Shown piece by piece: positions 26,288 through 35,626 of a stretch of DNA of 64,000 nucleotides (position 1 is the stretch's first letter; each line of letters opens with the position of its first letter). A program made the position numbers and the translations under genes. Source of the DNA: Paenibacillus mangrovi. Its GTDB lineage: Bacteria > Bacillota > Bacilli > Paenibacillales > Paenibacillaceae. The notes below the pieces were generated by a model. That model was given only the letters and a program-made list of their open reading frames with translations, had not been told where the DNA came from and searched no databases. The stretch spans positions 930,001 through 994,000 of the forward strand of contig NZ_JALIRP010000001.1 of assembly GCF_022898935.1 (NCBI RefSeq), read 5' to 3'.

Positions 26288-27152
26288 ATTTATGCAGCGT
26301 GCTTTTTTGGCTGGATGGCTGATCTCTCTGATTGCTCCGATTCTCGGAGTATATCTCGTGCTGAGAAGACAGTCCCTGATGTCTGATACGCTGTCGCATG
26401 TGTCGATGGCCGGTGTTGCTCTCGGTTCCGTGCTTCATGGGAATCCGGCATTGTACGGATTTTTGTTCGCGATATTGGGAGGGATAACGATTGAACAGCT
26501 GCGCAGAACCTACAAAACGTACAGTGAAGTTCCGGTGGCGATCATCATGACCTCAGGTCTAGCGCTTGCGATGGTGCTGATGAGTTTGAAAACGAGCCTG
26601 AACAAAAGCTTCAGTTCTTATTTGTTCGGCTCGATCGTTGCCGTTAGCCCATCACAGCTTATTATTATCGCGGCGGTTACGGTGATCGGACTGATTTTCT
26701 TCCTGGTGCTCCGTCGTCCGCTCTACAGCCTGACGTTCGAAGAAGAAACCGCGGCGGTCAGCGGGGTGCGGGTAAAGCTGCTGTCTTTTGCTTTTGCGGT
26801 GATGACAGGCATGATTGTTGCGGCTGCCATGCCGATTGTAGGCGTTCTGCTGGTATCTTCCTTGATCGTACTCCCTTCGGCTTTCGCTCTGCGTTTTGCA
26901 GGAGGCTTCATATCCGCTTGCGTGCTAGCTATCGTCACAGGCATGACGGGCATGTTCAGCGGGCTGGCTGCATCTTACTATACGAATACGCCGCCAGGAG
27001 GAACCATCGCTCTGATCTTGGTGATGATTCTTCTCTGTGGTATCGGAGTGCAGCGTGTATTACGACTGGCGAAGAAGCGCCGGACTGGTAAAGCTCAAAC
27101 GATTTTACATCAACAAAAACATATCCAGTTAAGAGAAGGAGTTTTCAAATGA
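26274..27152 (+). CDS. znuB: Zinc ABC transporter permease
   Basis: A 292-aa membrane protein with about eight helices, of the ABC-3 (ZnuB/MntB/AdcB) family. The early segment GVYLVLRRQSLMSDTLSHVS is the family hallmark. It begins within znuC and its stop overlaps the znuA start (ATGA), so all three are translationally coupled. Confidence 0.93.
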   Translation: MLQYEFMQRAFLAGWLISLIAPILGVYLVLRRQSLMSDTLSHVSMAGVALGSVLHGNPALYGFLFAILGGITIEQLRRTYKTYSEVPVAIIMTSGLALAMVLMSLKTSLNKSFSSYLFGSIVAVSPSQLIIIAAVTVIGLIFFLVLRRPLYSLTFEEETAAVSGVRVKLLSFAFAVMTGMIVAAAMPIVGVLLVSSLIVLPSAFALRFAGGFISACVLAIVTGMTGMFSGLAASYYTNTPPGGTIALILVMILLCGIGVQRVLRLAKKRRTGKAQTILHQQKHIQLREGVFK

Positions 27153-28123
27153 TAAAAAAATGGATTCCTGTCGTATCAGCACTCACTCTGGCTGTATTCG
27201 CCACTTCATTGACAGGATGCGGACAGAAAACAGAGGAGAACACGCAGATTTCCAAGCCTGCGGCGGCTTCTACATCAAGCAAGCTTCAGGTGGAAGCCAG
27301 TTTCTATCCTATGTATGAATTCGCCAGCCAGGTAGCAGGTGATTTGGCGGATGTGCATCTATTGATCCCGGCCGGGATGGAACCTCATGACTGGGAGCCG
27401 ACGCCTCAGGATATTGCGAAAATGCAGAACGCGGATGTTCTTATCTATAACGGTGCAGGACTGGAGGGCTGGGTGGATCAGGTCGTGTCCAGCATGGATA
27501 ACAAAAATTTGAGCATTGTCGAAGCGAGCAAAGGAATTGAACTTCTTGAAGGCAGTGGGGAAGAAGAGGACGGAAAGGAAGCGGTACATGACCATGGAGG
27601 TATGGATCCGCATGTGTGGTTGTCTCCGAAGCTGGCCATTCAGGAGGTTCGCAACATTGAAGCAGCTTTGATTGCAAAAGCGCCTGAGCATAAGGAAGAG
27701 TTCACCAAGAATGCGGATGCTTACGTAACCAAGCTGGAGCATCTGGATGCGGATTATGAAAAAGAACTCAGCAGCACCAAACGCAAGGATTTTATCACGC
27801 AGCATGCCGCATTTAGTTACCTGGCGAAAACGTATGGTCTGACGCAGGTTCCCATTGCCGGTCTGTCGCCGGAGCAGGAGCCTTCAGCTTCCGCCATGGC
27901 GGATGTCGTTCAATTTGCCAAAGAGCATCAGGTAAAGACGATTTTCTTCGAAACGCTGGTATCCTCCCAGGTTGCGGATACGATCGCTAATGAGATTGGA
28001 GCACAAACGGCTGTCCTGAATCCGCTCGAAGGACTCACGGAGGAAGAGCAGGCGAACAATCTCGATTATATCGCGGTGATGCGTTCGAATCTGGAGGCGC
28101 TGACGAAAGCGTTGAATGAGTAA
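27149..28123 (+). CDS. znuA: Zinc-binding lipoprotein of the ABC importer
   Basis: A 324-aa cluster-A-I metal-binding protein. The lipoprotein signal ends in SLTGC (Cys24). Metal ligands expected of the ZnuA family are visible: PHDWEPTP, a short acidic/His loop (EEDGKEAVHDHGG), DPHVWLSP, and the QHAAFSYLA segment. AGAAGGAG precedes the start. The short charged loop and Zur boxes argue for zinc over manganese. Confidence 0.92.
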   Translation: MIKKWIPVVSALTLAVFATSLTGCGQKTEENTQISKPAAASTSSKLQVEASFYPMYEFASQVAGDLADVHLLIPAGMEPHDWEPTPQDIAKMQNADVLIYNGAGLEGWVDQVVSSMDNKNLSIVEASKGIELLEGSGEEEDGKEAVHDHGGMDPHVWLSPKLAIQEVRNIEAALIAKAPEHKEEFTKNADAYVTKLEHLDADYEKELSSTKRKDFITQHAAFSYLAKTYGLTQVPIAGLSPEQEPSASAMADVVQFAKEHQVKTIFFETLVSSQVADTIANEIGAQTAVLNPLEGLTEEEQANNLDYIAVMRSNLEALTKALNE

Positions 28124-28190
28124 GCTGCTGTAAAATAGGTTGCTGCCAATAGGAAATCGTTATTTTATATGAAGAAAGGAACGTGAAGAA

Positions 28191-29381
28191 ATGAAAGAGA
28201 AAAAAATACCGGTTACCGTTCTAAGCGGATATCTTGGTGCGGGAAAAACGACGGTACTTAATCATGTTTTGAACAACCGTGAGGGGCTGAAAGTAGCTGT
28301 CATCGTTAACGATATGAGCGAAATCAACGTGGACGCTGCTCTTGTGCAGTCGGGTTCAAGTCTTTCCCGGACGGAAGAGAGGCTTGTAGAAATGTCCAAC
28401 GGGTGTATCTGCTGCACCCTGCGGGATGATCTTCTGAATGAAGTGAAGAAGCTGGCAGAGGAAGACCGGTTCGATTATATCCTGATTGAATCCACAGGCA
28501 TTTCTGAACCGATTCCGGTCGCCCAAACCTTCAGTTACATTGATGAAGAATCCGGCATCGATCTGACGAAGTTTGCTCGCCTGGATTGCATGGTTACCGT
28601 TGTGGATGCTTACCGTTTCTGGAAGGATTTTGCTTCAGGTGATACTCTTCTGGACCGGGCGGAGGCCGCGGGAGAAAACGATAACCGAGACGTAGTGGAT
28701 CTGCTTATCGATCAAATTGAAACCTGTGACGTTCTACTGCTGAATAAATGCGATCTTGTGGAGGGAGAGGAGCTGGAGCAATTGGAGGGACTGCTTCGAA
28801 AACTGCAGCCTTCCGCCAAGATCATCCGCATCGTAAACGGACAAGTCAGCCCTTCCATGATTATGAATACAGGCTTGTTCGATTTCGAAAAAGCGAGCAT
28901 GTCTGCGGGATGGATCCAGGAGCTGGAGAAGGAAAGCCACACGCCAGAAACGGAGGAGTACGGTATCAGCTCTTTTGTATATCGGAAGCGAGCTCCCTTC
29001 CATCCAGAACGTTTAGCGGGATTGATGTCGGCATGGCCGGAAGAGGTTGTACGGGCCAAAGGCCTCGTATGGCTCGCAGTCAAGGATGATGTGGCTGCAA
29101 GCTTTAGTCAGGCAGGGCCATCGATCCAATTTGGACCAGCAGGTTACTGGCTGGCGGCGATGCCGGAAGCGGAGCAAAAGGAGATATTGGAGGCGGAGCC
29201 AAGCCTACTGCAGAAATGGGATCATACGTGGGGTGACCGGATGAACGAAATCGTCCTGATTGGCATTGATATGGATAGGGAAGCCATTGAACAGCAACTT
29301 AACGCTTGCATTCTGACACCGGACGAAATGCGTATGGACTGGTCCAAGCTTCGGAATCCGCTGCCTTGGGCTGAGATTTAG
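28191..29381 (+). CDS. CobW/COG0523 GTPase, zinc metallochaperone type
   Basis: A 396-aa G3E GTPase. Walker A is GYLGAGKTT, the metal-binding CxCC motif is GCICCTLR (near residue 71), and the guanine-specificity motif is NKCD. The C-terminal CobW_C domain is complete. It follows znuA by 67 nt, so it is probably in the Zur regulon. Relatives such as ZagA deliver zinc to target enzymes during starvation. The last 71 codons occur again, diverged, at 32477-32694. Confidence 0.9.
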   Translation: MKEKKIPVTVLSGYLGAGKTTVLNHVLNNREGLKVAVIVNDMSEINVDAALVQSGSSLSRTEERLVEMSNGCICCTLRDDLLNEVKKLAEEDRFDYILIESTGISEPIPVAQTFSYIDEESGIDLTKFARLDCMVTVVDAYRFWKDFASGDTLLDRAEAAGENDNRDVVDLLIDQIETCDVLLLNKCDLVEGEELEQLEGLLRKLQPSAKIIRIVNGQVSPSMIMNTGLFDFEKASMSAGWIQELEKESHTPETEEYGISSFVYRKRAPFHPERLAGLMSAWPEEVVRAKGLVWLAVKDDVAASFSQAGPSIQFGPAGYWLAAMPEAEQKEILEAEPSLLQKWDHTWGDRMNEIVLIGIDMDREAIEQQLNACILTPDEMRMDWSKLRNPLPWAEI

Positions 29382-29440
29382 TTTTTAACATTCCTCTCTC
29401 TAGACAGAATATGGAAAACTGGACATGGAGGAAAGCGGCA

Positions 29441-30504
29441 TGAAAGCTGTAACGTATCAGGGACGTAAAAAGGTGGAAGTTAAGGAAGTGTTCACTTCCT
29501 GATAACGACTAAAAAGCTCTGTCGTGAACTTCCCGCCACGAATACGCGGAACGTTAAGGTAATGGTTCCAATCCGTCAGATTCGAGCAGCTTCGCAACAC
29601 CCGTATCCGGGTAATCATTCCTTTCAACGTAGCCTGCGGTCAGTGCTTCTACTGTCAGAACCAGATGGAGAGCCAGTGCGACAAATCTAACGATGTCAAG
29701 GATACCGGCGGATATTTGGGCTATTCGGATACATACGGGGGTTATATGGGGGGACAGGCCGAGCTGCTTCGTGTTCCGTATGGAAATTTTGTCCCCTTTG
29801 TCGTGCCCGAAGATGCGGAGCTTGAAGACGAGCAGATTCTCTTCTTATCCGATATTATGCCTACAGCTTACTGGGGAGTAGACAATGGCGGCGTGAAAAA
29901 AGGTGACACGGTGGTAGTTCTTGGCTGTGGCCCTGTGGGTCTGCTTGCGCAAAAGTTTGCCTGGAAAAAAGGGGCCAAACGCGTCATCGCTATCGATCAT
30001 GTGGACTATAGACTAAAGCATGCCAAAAAATGTAATCATGTGGAAACCTACAATTTTGAAGCTGTGGATGATCTCGATCAATACCTGCTCGAACTTACCA
30101 AAGGCGGGGCCGATGTTGTCATCGACTGTGTAGGACTTGAAGCTAAACGCACTCCGATCGAAAAGGTCGAGACTACTTTGAAGCTGCAAGGCGGCTCGCT
30201 TGGGGCGTTCAATATGGCAGCTAATATTGTCCGGAAGTTTGGTACGATCTCAGTCGTTGGTGTATATGGATTGACGTACAACATGTTCCCCTTCGGGCAT
30301 TTGTTTGAACGCAATATTACACTTAAAATGGGACTTGCTCCCGTTATCCATTACATGCCGAAGCTGTTCGAGTGGATTCAATCGGGTGAAATGGACGCGA
30401 CGGATATTATTACGCACCGGCTTCCGATTACAGAAGTGGCGCACGCGTATCAAATATTCGACAACAAGGATGACCAATGTATTAAAGTGGTGTTGAAGCC
30501 TTAA
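29441..30504 (+). pseudogene. Zinc alcohol dehydrogenase copy A, N-terminus replaced
   Basis: A zinc-dependent medium-chain dehydrogenase (FdhA/threonine-dehydrogenase-like). The first 16 codons (29441-29490) match copy B. Residues about 18-80, which contain the first zinc site (CGSDLHIYHG and GHEP in copy B), are replaced by a 110-nt piece carrying stops and a transposase fragment. From about 29608 the frame resumes (CGQCFYCQNQ structural-zinc loop, then VLGCGPVGLL cofactor site) and runs intact to 30504. Loss of the catalytic zinc half makes activity very unlikely. Confidence 0.85.
29488..29598 (-). mobile_element. IS256/mutator-type transposase fragment
   Basis: Minus-strand translation contains NVPRIRGGKFTTELFSRYQ. 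This matches in form the VPRxRxGxFxxxLFxRYQ block of IS256/mutator transposases. Only about 37 codons remain, with no terminal repeats recognised. It occupies exactly the gap in dehydrogenase copy A. Confidence 0.6.
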
Positions 30505-30511
30505 GGAACAT

Positions 30512-30575
30512 AAACGCATTCCCGTAAAAACGGATGACCGTCCCCAAACGAGTATCCGTTTTATTGCGTTTTTTG
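30512..30575 (+). terminator. Terminator after dehydrogenase copy A
   Basis: Nested stems: AAACGCA/TGCGTTT outside (30512-30518, 30565-30571) and AAAACGGAT/ATCCGTTTT inside (30527-30535, 30554-30562), followed by T-rich sequence. Variants of the same hairpin follow copy B and precede the intact rbsA-like gene. Confidence 0.8.
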
Positions 30576-30709
30576 CAAGGAAGCAGATCATACGACTTTT
30601 TTAAAGAGATTATTCCATATTCGTCATTACGGCATCCCGGTAAAATGAAGCTACGAATATGAAAACGCTTCCCGCGCTCATTGAAACAGCAGAAACAGGG
30701 GGAATACAA

Positions 30710-30973
30710 GTGAATGCTTTACTGAGTCTGGAAGGAATAAAAAAGAGCTTTCCGGGTGTGCACGCTTTGAAGCAGTGCCAGCTTGAGCTGATGCCGGGCG
30801 AGGTGCATGCGCTGGTCGGAGAGAACGGTGCCGGCAAATCCACGCTGATGAAGATCGGACCGGCGTGTGCACCAAGGATGTGGGACGGATTGTCTATAAA
30901 GGCGAGGAAATCGAACTGCCAAATACCCGTGCGGCAAGAGACCGCGGGATCAGCATGATTCATCAGGAGCTGA
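30710..30973 (+). pseudogene. 5' fragment of an rbsA-like ATPase gene
   Basis: It is nearly identical to the start of the intact gene at 39939, from the GTG through Walker A ([12 protein letters not shown]). It has a one-base loss just after Walker A (ATCGGACC against ATCACGACC), and all similarity stops at about 30973. Upstream promoter-region sequence is also duplicated. It cannot make a transporter ATPase. Confidence 0.9.
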
Positions 30974-31338
30974 CTTCTACGTCATCACTCTTACTCTTAT
31001 CTTTTAACACGCTAATTGCTCTCTTAAACTGCTCAGGCATTTGAAGTCCAAGACGACCGTAGTTTTCAGCCAAACTAATTAACTCATTGCTTATATAAAA
31101 GTATGTAGCTCCAACGGCAAGACTTAATGTTCCACTAAGACCCAGAAAAGAGCCAATTCTATAAAGAATAGCAATCACGGTATCGGATTCCTTCACGCAA
31201 GGATGCTCCAACACCTGTGAGCCAATCCATTACAACTAATATAGCTAGTAAAGCTAGGGCTTCGTTCCAGCCGCTAAATACGTATGTAGTAATCACTCCA
31301 AATGAAGCAATATTCGCATTTGAAATTTTGTCAAACAC
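30963..31338 (-). pseudogene. Frameshifted phage holin (holin_4_1/TcdE-like) remnant
   Basis: Starts with GTG at 31338 behind GGAGGAAAG. The first part reads with holin features (WNEALALLAILVVMDWLTGV), then the frame is lost near 31215. The remaining 83 codons in another frame give FYISNELISLAENYGRLGL and VLKDK, the C-terminal half of this phage-lysis holin family. The last codons run into rbsA-derived sequence. About 30 residues seem missing between halves. It is a relic of a prophage or phage-like element. Confidence 0.65.
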
Positions 31339-31402
31339 GATCTTTCCTCCGTTTTGTTTAAAATAGAATAGTGAAGAATAAAAAAATAATAAAGATAGAG
31401 GT

Positions 31403-31430
31403 AAAAATCCTTATAAACAAAGGGATTTTT
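31403..31430. other. Hairpin in AT-rich gap
   Basis: AAAAATCC (31403-31410) pairs with GGATTTTT (31423-31430). It lies between the holin remnant and the next terminator. Its role is unclear. The rest of 31339-31512 is AT-rich with nothing else recognised. Confidence 0.35.
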
Positions 31431-31512
31431 AACTCTCTTTTTACAGTAGGGCATAGGAAAATTACTTCCAATGTGTCATATAAACTTAAAGTATCTAGCG
31501 AAAAGTCAAAAT

Positions 31513-31540
31513 GCGCCAGTCAACTTGCTGGCGCTTTTTT
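31513..31540. terminator. Strong bidirectional terminator
   Basis: GCGCCAG (31513-31519) pairs with CTGGCGC (31528-31534), followed by six T on the plus strand and ATTTTGACTTTT on the minus strand. It should end the minus-strand glycosyltransferase gene. Confidence 0.75.
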
Positions 31541-31580
31541 CATAAATTGATGGTCTAAACGGATAAATCATAGATAAAAA

Positions 31581-32309
31581 TTAACGGCAATTATCTAGTT
31601 TCCAAAAAAAATCATGTCTATCTTTTCCCATTTTTTGATAAAGATCATTAAGATCCTTTGGCCTGCTTGGACTGCAATAATGCTTAATAACCGTTTGTTC
31701 TGATATAGAAGAGCCGCAACTATTCCATATAATATCTAGATAGCCAATTTGACTACTCAAAGGGGTAGGGTTAAATGGGATATTATTAGGATCTTGACTG
31801 TCACTAAGTTGATAACCCATAAGATCTAAAAGTGCTGCTTGTTCCCACCATGGGTTATCAATAAACTTTTTATTATTCCAGACAGCTTGCAATATATCTT
31901 TGCTTTGCTGAGTTGATCTAACCACCCAAACCCCTGTGTTTGGTATTCCTCCCCACTGCTGTCTGGTCAGATACATCGGATAATTGTAATCGAGAATCGT
32001 ACGAATATCCGGCCATGGATTATAAAAGATGCAGTCGCAGTCAATCCACATTACGATTTCATAGAAATCTAGCATATGATTAATCATAATAATTTTGTCC
32101 CACGCACTTGGACGGGAGGATTGCAGTTGCTTATTATGCAAAGGAAGCATGAGGTGGTCTATTTTATAAATATCTGCATACGCCCAGACGGTAGGACTCA
32201 TGATGTGTAACATATTGATGAATTGGTCCTTGTTTGCCATAGAACAAATTAGCATATCATTTTTCTTGTTCCAGGTATTTAATAATTCTTTTGGAATGTT
32301 AGGTATCAT
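31581..32309 (-). CDS. GT34-like glycosyltransferase, AT-rich
   Basis: A 242-aa protein resembling the galactosyl/mannosyl transferase GMA12/MNN10 group. Shared features are AWDKIIMINHMLDFYEIVMW, the DxD motif in WIDCDCIFYNP, then NTGVWVVRST and WWEQAAL. No signal peptide or membrane span is visible. AAGGAGGG precedes the ATG at 32309. A hand count gives about 35% GC over 31621-31680, well below the neighbouring housekeeping genes, which points to recent transfer. It sits between duplicated cobW/dehydrogenase pieces. Acceptor and sugar are unknown. Confidence 0.75.
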   Translation of the reverse strand: MIPNIPKELLNTWNKKNDMLICSMANKDQFINMLHIMSPTVWAYADIYKIDHLMLPLHNKQLQSSRPSAWDKIIMINHMLDFYEIVMWIDCDCIFYNPWPDIRTILDYNYPMYLTRQQWGGIPNTGVWVVRSTQQSKDILQAVWNNKKFIDNPWWEQAALLDLMGYQLSDSQDPNNIPFNPTPLSSQIGYLDIIWNSCGSSISEQTVIKHYCSPSRPKDLNDLYQKMGKDRHDFFWKLDNCR

Positions 32310-32476
32310 TAGATCACTCCCTCCTTAAATAATGTATAATAGAAAAAATTCTCTCCGCTCAATTTAGTCATTGTACAAGATCAATATATTCTCATTTTCA
32401 TATTCATGTTTGGACGATGAAATTTATTTTGTCATTCGCGTTTGTAGTACGTCTGTAGCACGTCGGCACAACGTCT

Positions 32477-32694
32477 GTGAAACGGAGCAAAAGGAAATAC
32501 TGGAGGCGGAGCCAAACCTGCTACAGAAATGGGATCAGACGTGGGGAGACCGGATGAACGAAATCGTTCTTATGGGTATCGATATGGATCGAGAGGCCAT
32601 CGAAAAGCAGCTCGACGCTTGCATTCTGACACCGGACGAAATGCACATGGACTGGTCCAAACTTAGTAATCCGCTGCCTTGGGCTGAGATATAG
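32477..32694 (+). pseudogene. 3' fragment of the cobW GTPase gene
   Basis: Encodes about 71 residues matching the end of the 28191-29381 GTPase (for example [20 protein letters not shown] and NPLPWAEI), with several substitutions. It lacks the GTPase domain, a start and a ribosome site. Confidence 0.9.
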
Positions 32695-32742
32695 TTATTC
32701 GTGCAGTTTCTTTCTACCTGTGAAAAGGCTTCGATGCATGCG

Positions 32743-32780
32743 AGGAAGCGGGGCATGACCATGGAGGAATGGATCTACAT
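32743..32780 (+). pseudogene. Short znuA-derived fragment
   Basis: 38 nt match the znuA segment 27576-27613 at 33 positions, covering the acidic/His loop. No coding context remains. It may be chance plus shared origin of the surrounding duplication, but the length favours a true relic. Confidence 0.5.
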
Positions 32781-32800
32781 AAAAGAATAGTCCCAATGAA

Positions 32801-32832
32801 AAGAAGGCCCAGCTTATTACTAGGGCCTTCTT
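32801..32832 (-). terminator. Terminator of the minus-strand small gene
   Basis: AAGAAGGCCC (32801-32810) and GGGCCTTCTT (32823-32832) form a 10-bp stem. On the minus strand a TTTT tail follows. It lies 94 nt downstream of the stop of the small gene at 32926. Confidence 0.75.
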
Positions 32833-32925
32833 AAAAATTGTTTTCACTGATAGAATATATTGCAAATCATCTCGGGATATTTAGCAGTTTCATTTCATAA
32901 AACCATTTTAATTACCGTTTTGTCG

Positions 32926-33213
32926 TTAAATTAAAAATAAAAAACCAAGTGTTGCTAATGAGAGGCCTAAACCAGCTCGAGAACCAGGGAAAAATCGGGA
33001 AATAGAAACAGATTTTAGTCTAGTTTTTGGTTTTGTTATTTTTGAGCTACATGTTGTTGCAATTTGAGTATTATTACCACCTAAAAATATATGGCCATCT
33101 CTCACATCCGTCATTGTGCCGTAATAATATCTGCCATCACATAAAACAGCACAAACGCGTTTACCCACATGCGGTCGTATTCCATCTTCTGAAATTGGAT
33201 AAATTAGTTGCAA
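32926..33213 (-). CDS. Small uncharacterised protein, Sm-like N-terminus
   Basis: A 95-aa protein. The N-terminal half (GKRVCAVLCDGRYYYGTMTD, then GHIFLGGN) looks like a small Sm-like/SH3-like beta fold: GKxVxVxxxDGxxYxGxxxx. The C-terminal half is basic and ends in one hydrophobic segment (LSLATLGFLFLI) that could anchor it in a membrane. The start is TTG at 33213, 8 nt after GGAAGGTG. It has its own terminator, so it is probably expressed. I do not know its function. Similar short proteins are common in Bacillales (from memory). Confidence 0.65.
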   Translation of the reverse strand: MQLIYPISEDGIRPHVGKRVCAVLCDGRYYYGTMTDVRDGHIFLGGNNTQIATTCSSKITKPKTRLKSVSISRFFPGSRAGLGLSLATLGFLFLI

Positions 33214-33387
33214 AATGGTTTCACCTTCCTTATGACTGGGGATTTATTCTTATTATATTGGACCCAGAGGTATTTATCTTGGACGATTTTGCTATATTAC
33301 CAAAAATTAGGCAATCAAACAGATTGCTATGAACATTTTATTTCTCTCTGGACAGAATATGGAAAACTGGACATGGAGGCAAGTAGC

Positions 33388-34527
33388 ATGAAAGCAGTAA
33401 CGTATCAGGGACGCAAAAAGGTGAAAGTAAAGGAAGTCCGGGATGCGGGGCTTGAGAAAAAGGATGATATCTTGATCAGGGTCACGGAAACCGCGATTTG
33501 CGGTTCGGATCTCCATATTTACCATGGTCTGATTCCGGGCATGCATGATAATGATGTAATTGGTCATGAGCCGATGGGAATCGTCGAAGAGGTTGGTCCA
33601 GAGGTGACCCGCGTGAAAAAAGGAGACCGGGTAATCATTCCATTCAATGTCTCCTGCGGCCAGTGTTTCTATTGCCAAAACCAGATGGAGAGCCAGTGCG
33701 ATAACTCGAGCGACGCAAAGGATACCGGTGGGGTGGATATTTGGGTATTCGGATACATACGGCGGTTATATGGGAGGACAGGCCGAGCTGCTTCGTGTTC
33801 CGTACGGAAATTTCGTACCCTTTGTTGTGCCCGAGGATGCGGAGCTTGAAGACGAGCAGATCCTCTTTTTGTCTGATATTATGCCTACGGCTTTTTGGGG
33901 AGTAGACAATGCCGGCGTAAAAAAAGGTGACACGGTAGTGGTGCTGGGTTGCGGCCCCGTGGGTCTGCTTACGCAAAATTTGCATGGAAAAAAGGGGCCA
34001 AACGTATCATCGCCATCGATCATGTAGACTACAGACTGAAGCATGCCAAGGAATTTAATCATGTGGAAACCTACAATTTTGAAGCTGTGGATGATCTCGA
34101 TCAATACCTGATCGAGCTTACCAAAGGCGGGGCCGATGTGGTCATCGACTGTGTAGGACTGGATGCCAAACGCACTCCGGTCGAAAAGGTCGAGACCACT
34201 CTGATGCTGCAGGGAGGCTCGCTTGGGGCGTTCCATATGGCCGCTAACATGGTCCGGAAGTTTGGTACGATCTCGGTCGTTGGTGTATATGGATTAACGT
34301 ATAACATGTTTCCCTTCGGGCATTTGTTTGAACGTAATATCACGCTTAAAATGGGACTGGCTCCCGTCATCCATTACATGCCGGACCTGTTCAAGTGGGT
34401 TCAATCGGGTGAAATGGACGCCAGGGACATAATTACGCACCGGCTCCCACTATCAGAAGTAGAGCACGCGTATCGAATTTTTGACAACAAGGATGATCAA
34501 TGCATCAAAGTGGTGCTGAAGCCTTAA
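33388..34527 (+). pseudogene. Zinc alcohol dehydrogenase copy B, two frameshifts
   Basis: A complete-length dehydrogenase gene with an intact N-terminus (MKAVTYQGRKKVKVKEV, AICGSDLHIYHG, GHEPMG) but two frame breaks. Near 33730 a GGTGG-type 5-nt insertion plus a 1-nt loss shifts the frame relative to copy A. Near 33975 one base is lost in a run of A after CTTACGC. The three pieces end at 33849, 34027 and 34527. Sequence around the breaks is otherwise close to copy A. The duplicated upstream segment (33340-33387) carries a ribosome site GGAGG. Sequencing error cannot be excluded for either break. Confidence 0.85.
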
Positions 34528-34535
34528 GCAACATA

Positions 34536-34590
34536 AACACAAAAAAACGGATGAACGTCGCCAAACGAGCATCCGTTTTTTTGTGTTTTT
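34536..34590 (+). terminator. Strong terminator after dehydrogenase copy B
   Basis: An 18-bp stem: AACACAAAAAAACGGATG (34536-34553) with CATCCGTTTTTTTGTGTT (34570-34587), followed by T residues. Confidence 0.88.
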
Positions 34591-34714
34591 TAACTGAGTA
34601 TTTTGCATAATTCCGTGGTTGAAAATCAGATAGGGAAATTCAAGAGGGGTGAGTTGCTTCTTAATTCCTTGGCAAGGGAGTTCTTTATTTATTCTAATTT
34701 CCATATTTGGATGT

Positions 34715-34761
34715 AAATTACTGATTTGTGGTGTATAATTTGGAAATACACTCAGGAATCG
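34715..34761 (+). promoter_or_regulatory. Orphan promoter-like element shared with 63912-63958
   Basis: A 47-nt element with TATAAT (34734-34739) inside a partial dyad (TTACTG...GTGGTGTATAAT). It is 37/47 identical to sequence at the end of the window. No gene in the right orientation follows directly. A weak cre-like GAAAGCGTT lies about 30 nt downstream. The rest of 34591-34856 shows nothing else I can support. Confidence 0.4.
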
Positions 34762-34856
34762 GGTTGATCCATAATATTTAACCTAAATTTCGAAAGCGTT
34801 CTTCCCCCTCCCCATCGAAAAGGCTTCATGGTTTCCATGTAAAATTGAGTGAGAAA

Positions 34857-35123
34857 TCATTCCAGCATGCGGATCCTGGCTTCCATTCGCTTCCAGACAT
34901 ATCGATTAGCAAAATCTTTAACCAATTTTAGAATCACACTGCGGCGAATCAGCGTTGCGGCGCAGTGAAAGAATTCCAGCCGGAAACGGGCAATCGTGTA
35001 AACCCGATGTTCTGGCTCCCGGGCTTGTTCAGGTTCTTGCCTTTCGCAGCGCCAGCTTGATTCGCCGTAGACGGTTTTCACCGCCAAGTTCATATCAAGA
35101 ATAAGATTTGGAGCCCTATTCAT
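34857..35123 (-). pseudogene. Short ORF, possibly transposase-derived
   Basis: An 88-aa frame rich in Arg and aromatic residues, with VYTIARFRLEFFHCAATLIRR and DFANRYVWKRMEARI. The composition is like the C-terminal part of a DDE transposase, but I cannot name a family. There is no good ribosome site. It lies in a zone of remnants, so a relic is more likely than a gene. Confidence 0.3.
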
Positions 35124-35213
35124 GTTTTAAAAAGCTTTACTTTCGAAATTCAGATTTAATTACTTGATTGATCAATGGGATTAAAAAATACAGCAAAGGG
35201 TGGAGAGTTATTG

Positions 35214-35527
35214 ATGAAAAGTTCGATAGTAGGAACAATTGCTGTATTATTGTCGTTTCCTTGCTGATTGGCTGTAATAATGCGAAAAAAACGGAAGCTG
35301 AAGAGTTGAAATTAGAGGGGAACTGGAAGCTTGTCGACGGTTCCCAATCATCAGGTTGTTTTTCCGAGATGAGATTTTTCGAATATCCCGAGTCCAATAT
35401 TCGGGTTATATTTCATGAGCCCAAAGCGGAGCCTTTCATGATGTCCACCGACCTTAACGGAAACGAATTAAAGCATCAATACGAATGGAAATCGGAAAAC
35501 CTTGCCTGCTCGTATCAGACTGAATAA
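35214..35527 (+). pseudogene. Frameshifted small lipoprotein
   Basis: ATG at 35214 behind GGTGGAG opens a signal peptide (MKSSIVGTIAVLLS). The lipobox SLLIGC and mature part (AEELKLEGNWKLVDG) lie in another frame, so one base change broke the signal peptide near 35255. After the stop at 35527 a further protein-like stretch (ITGIFPGSSEYPMKYGW) lies in yet another frame. The intact ancestor was probably a short secreted lipoprotein of about 140 aa. The function is unknown. Confidence 0.55.
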
Positions 35528-35626
35528 CAGGTATTTTTCCCGGAAGCAGTGAATATCCAATGAAATACGGCTGGATAGATAATAGTTTGATTGAATTTAA
35601 CGAGAATATTAATTGGAGGTACGTTA

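Noticed and set aside
33208-33387. An upstream in-frame extension of dehydrogenase copy B.
   Set aside because: Copy A shows the conserved start at the equivalent ATG with GGAGG before it; the extension is non-homologous intergenic sequence.
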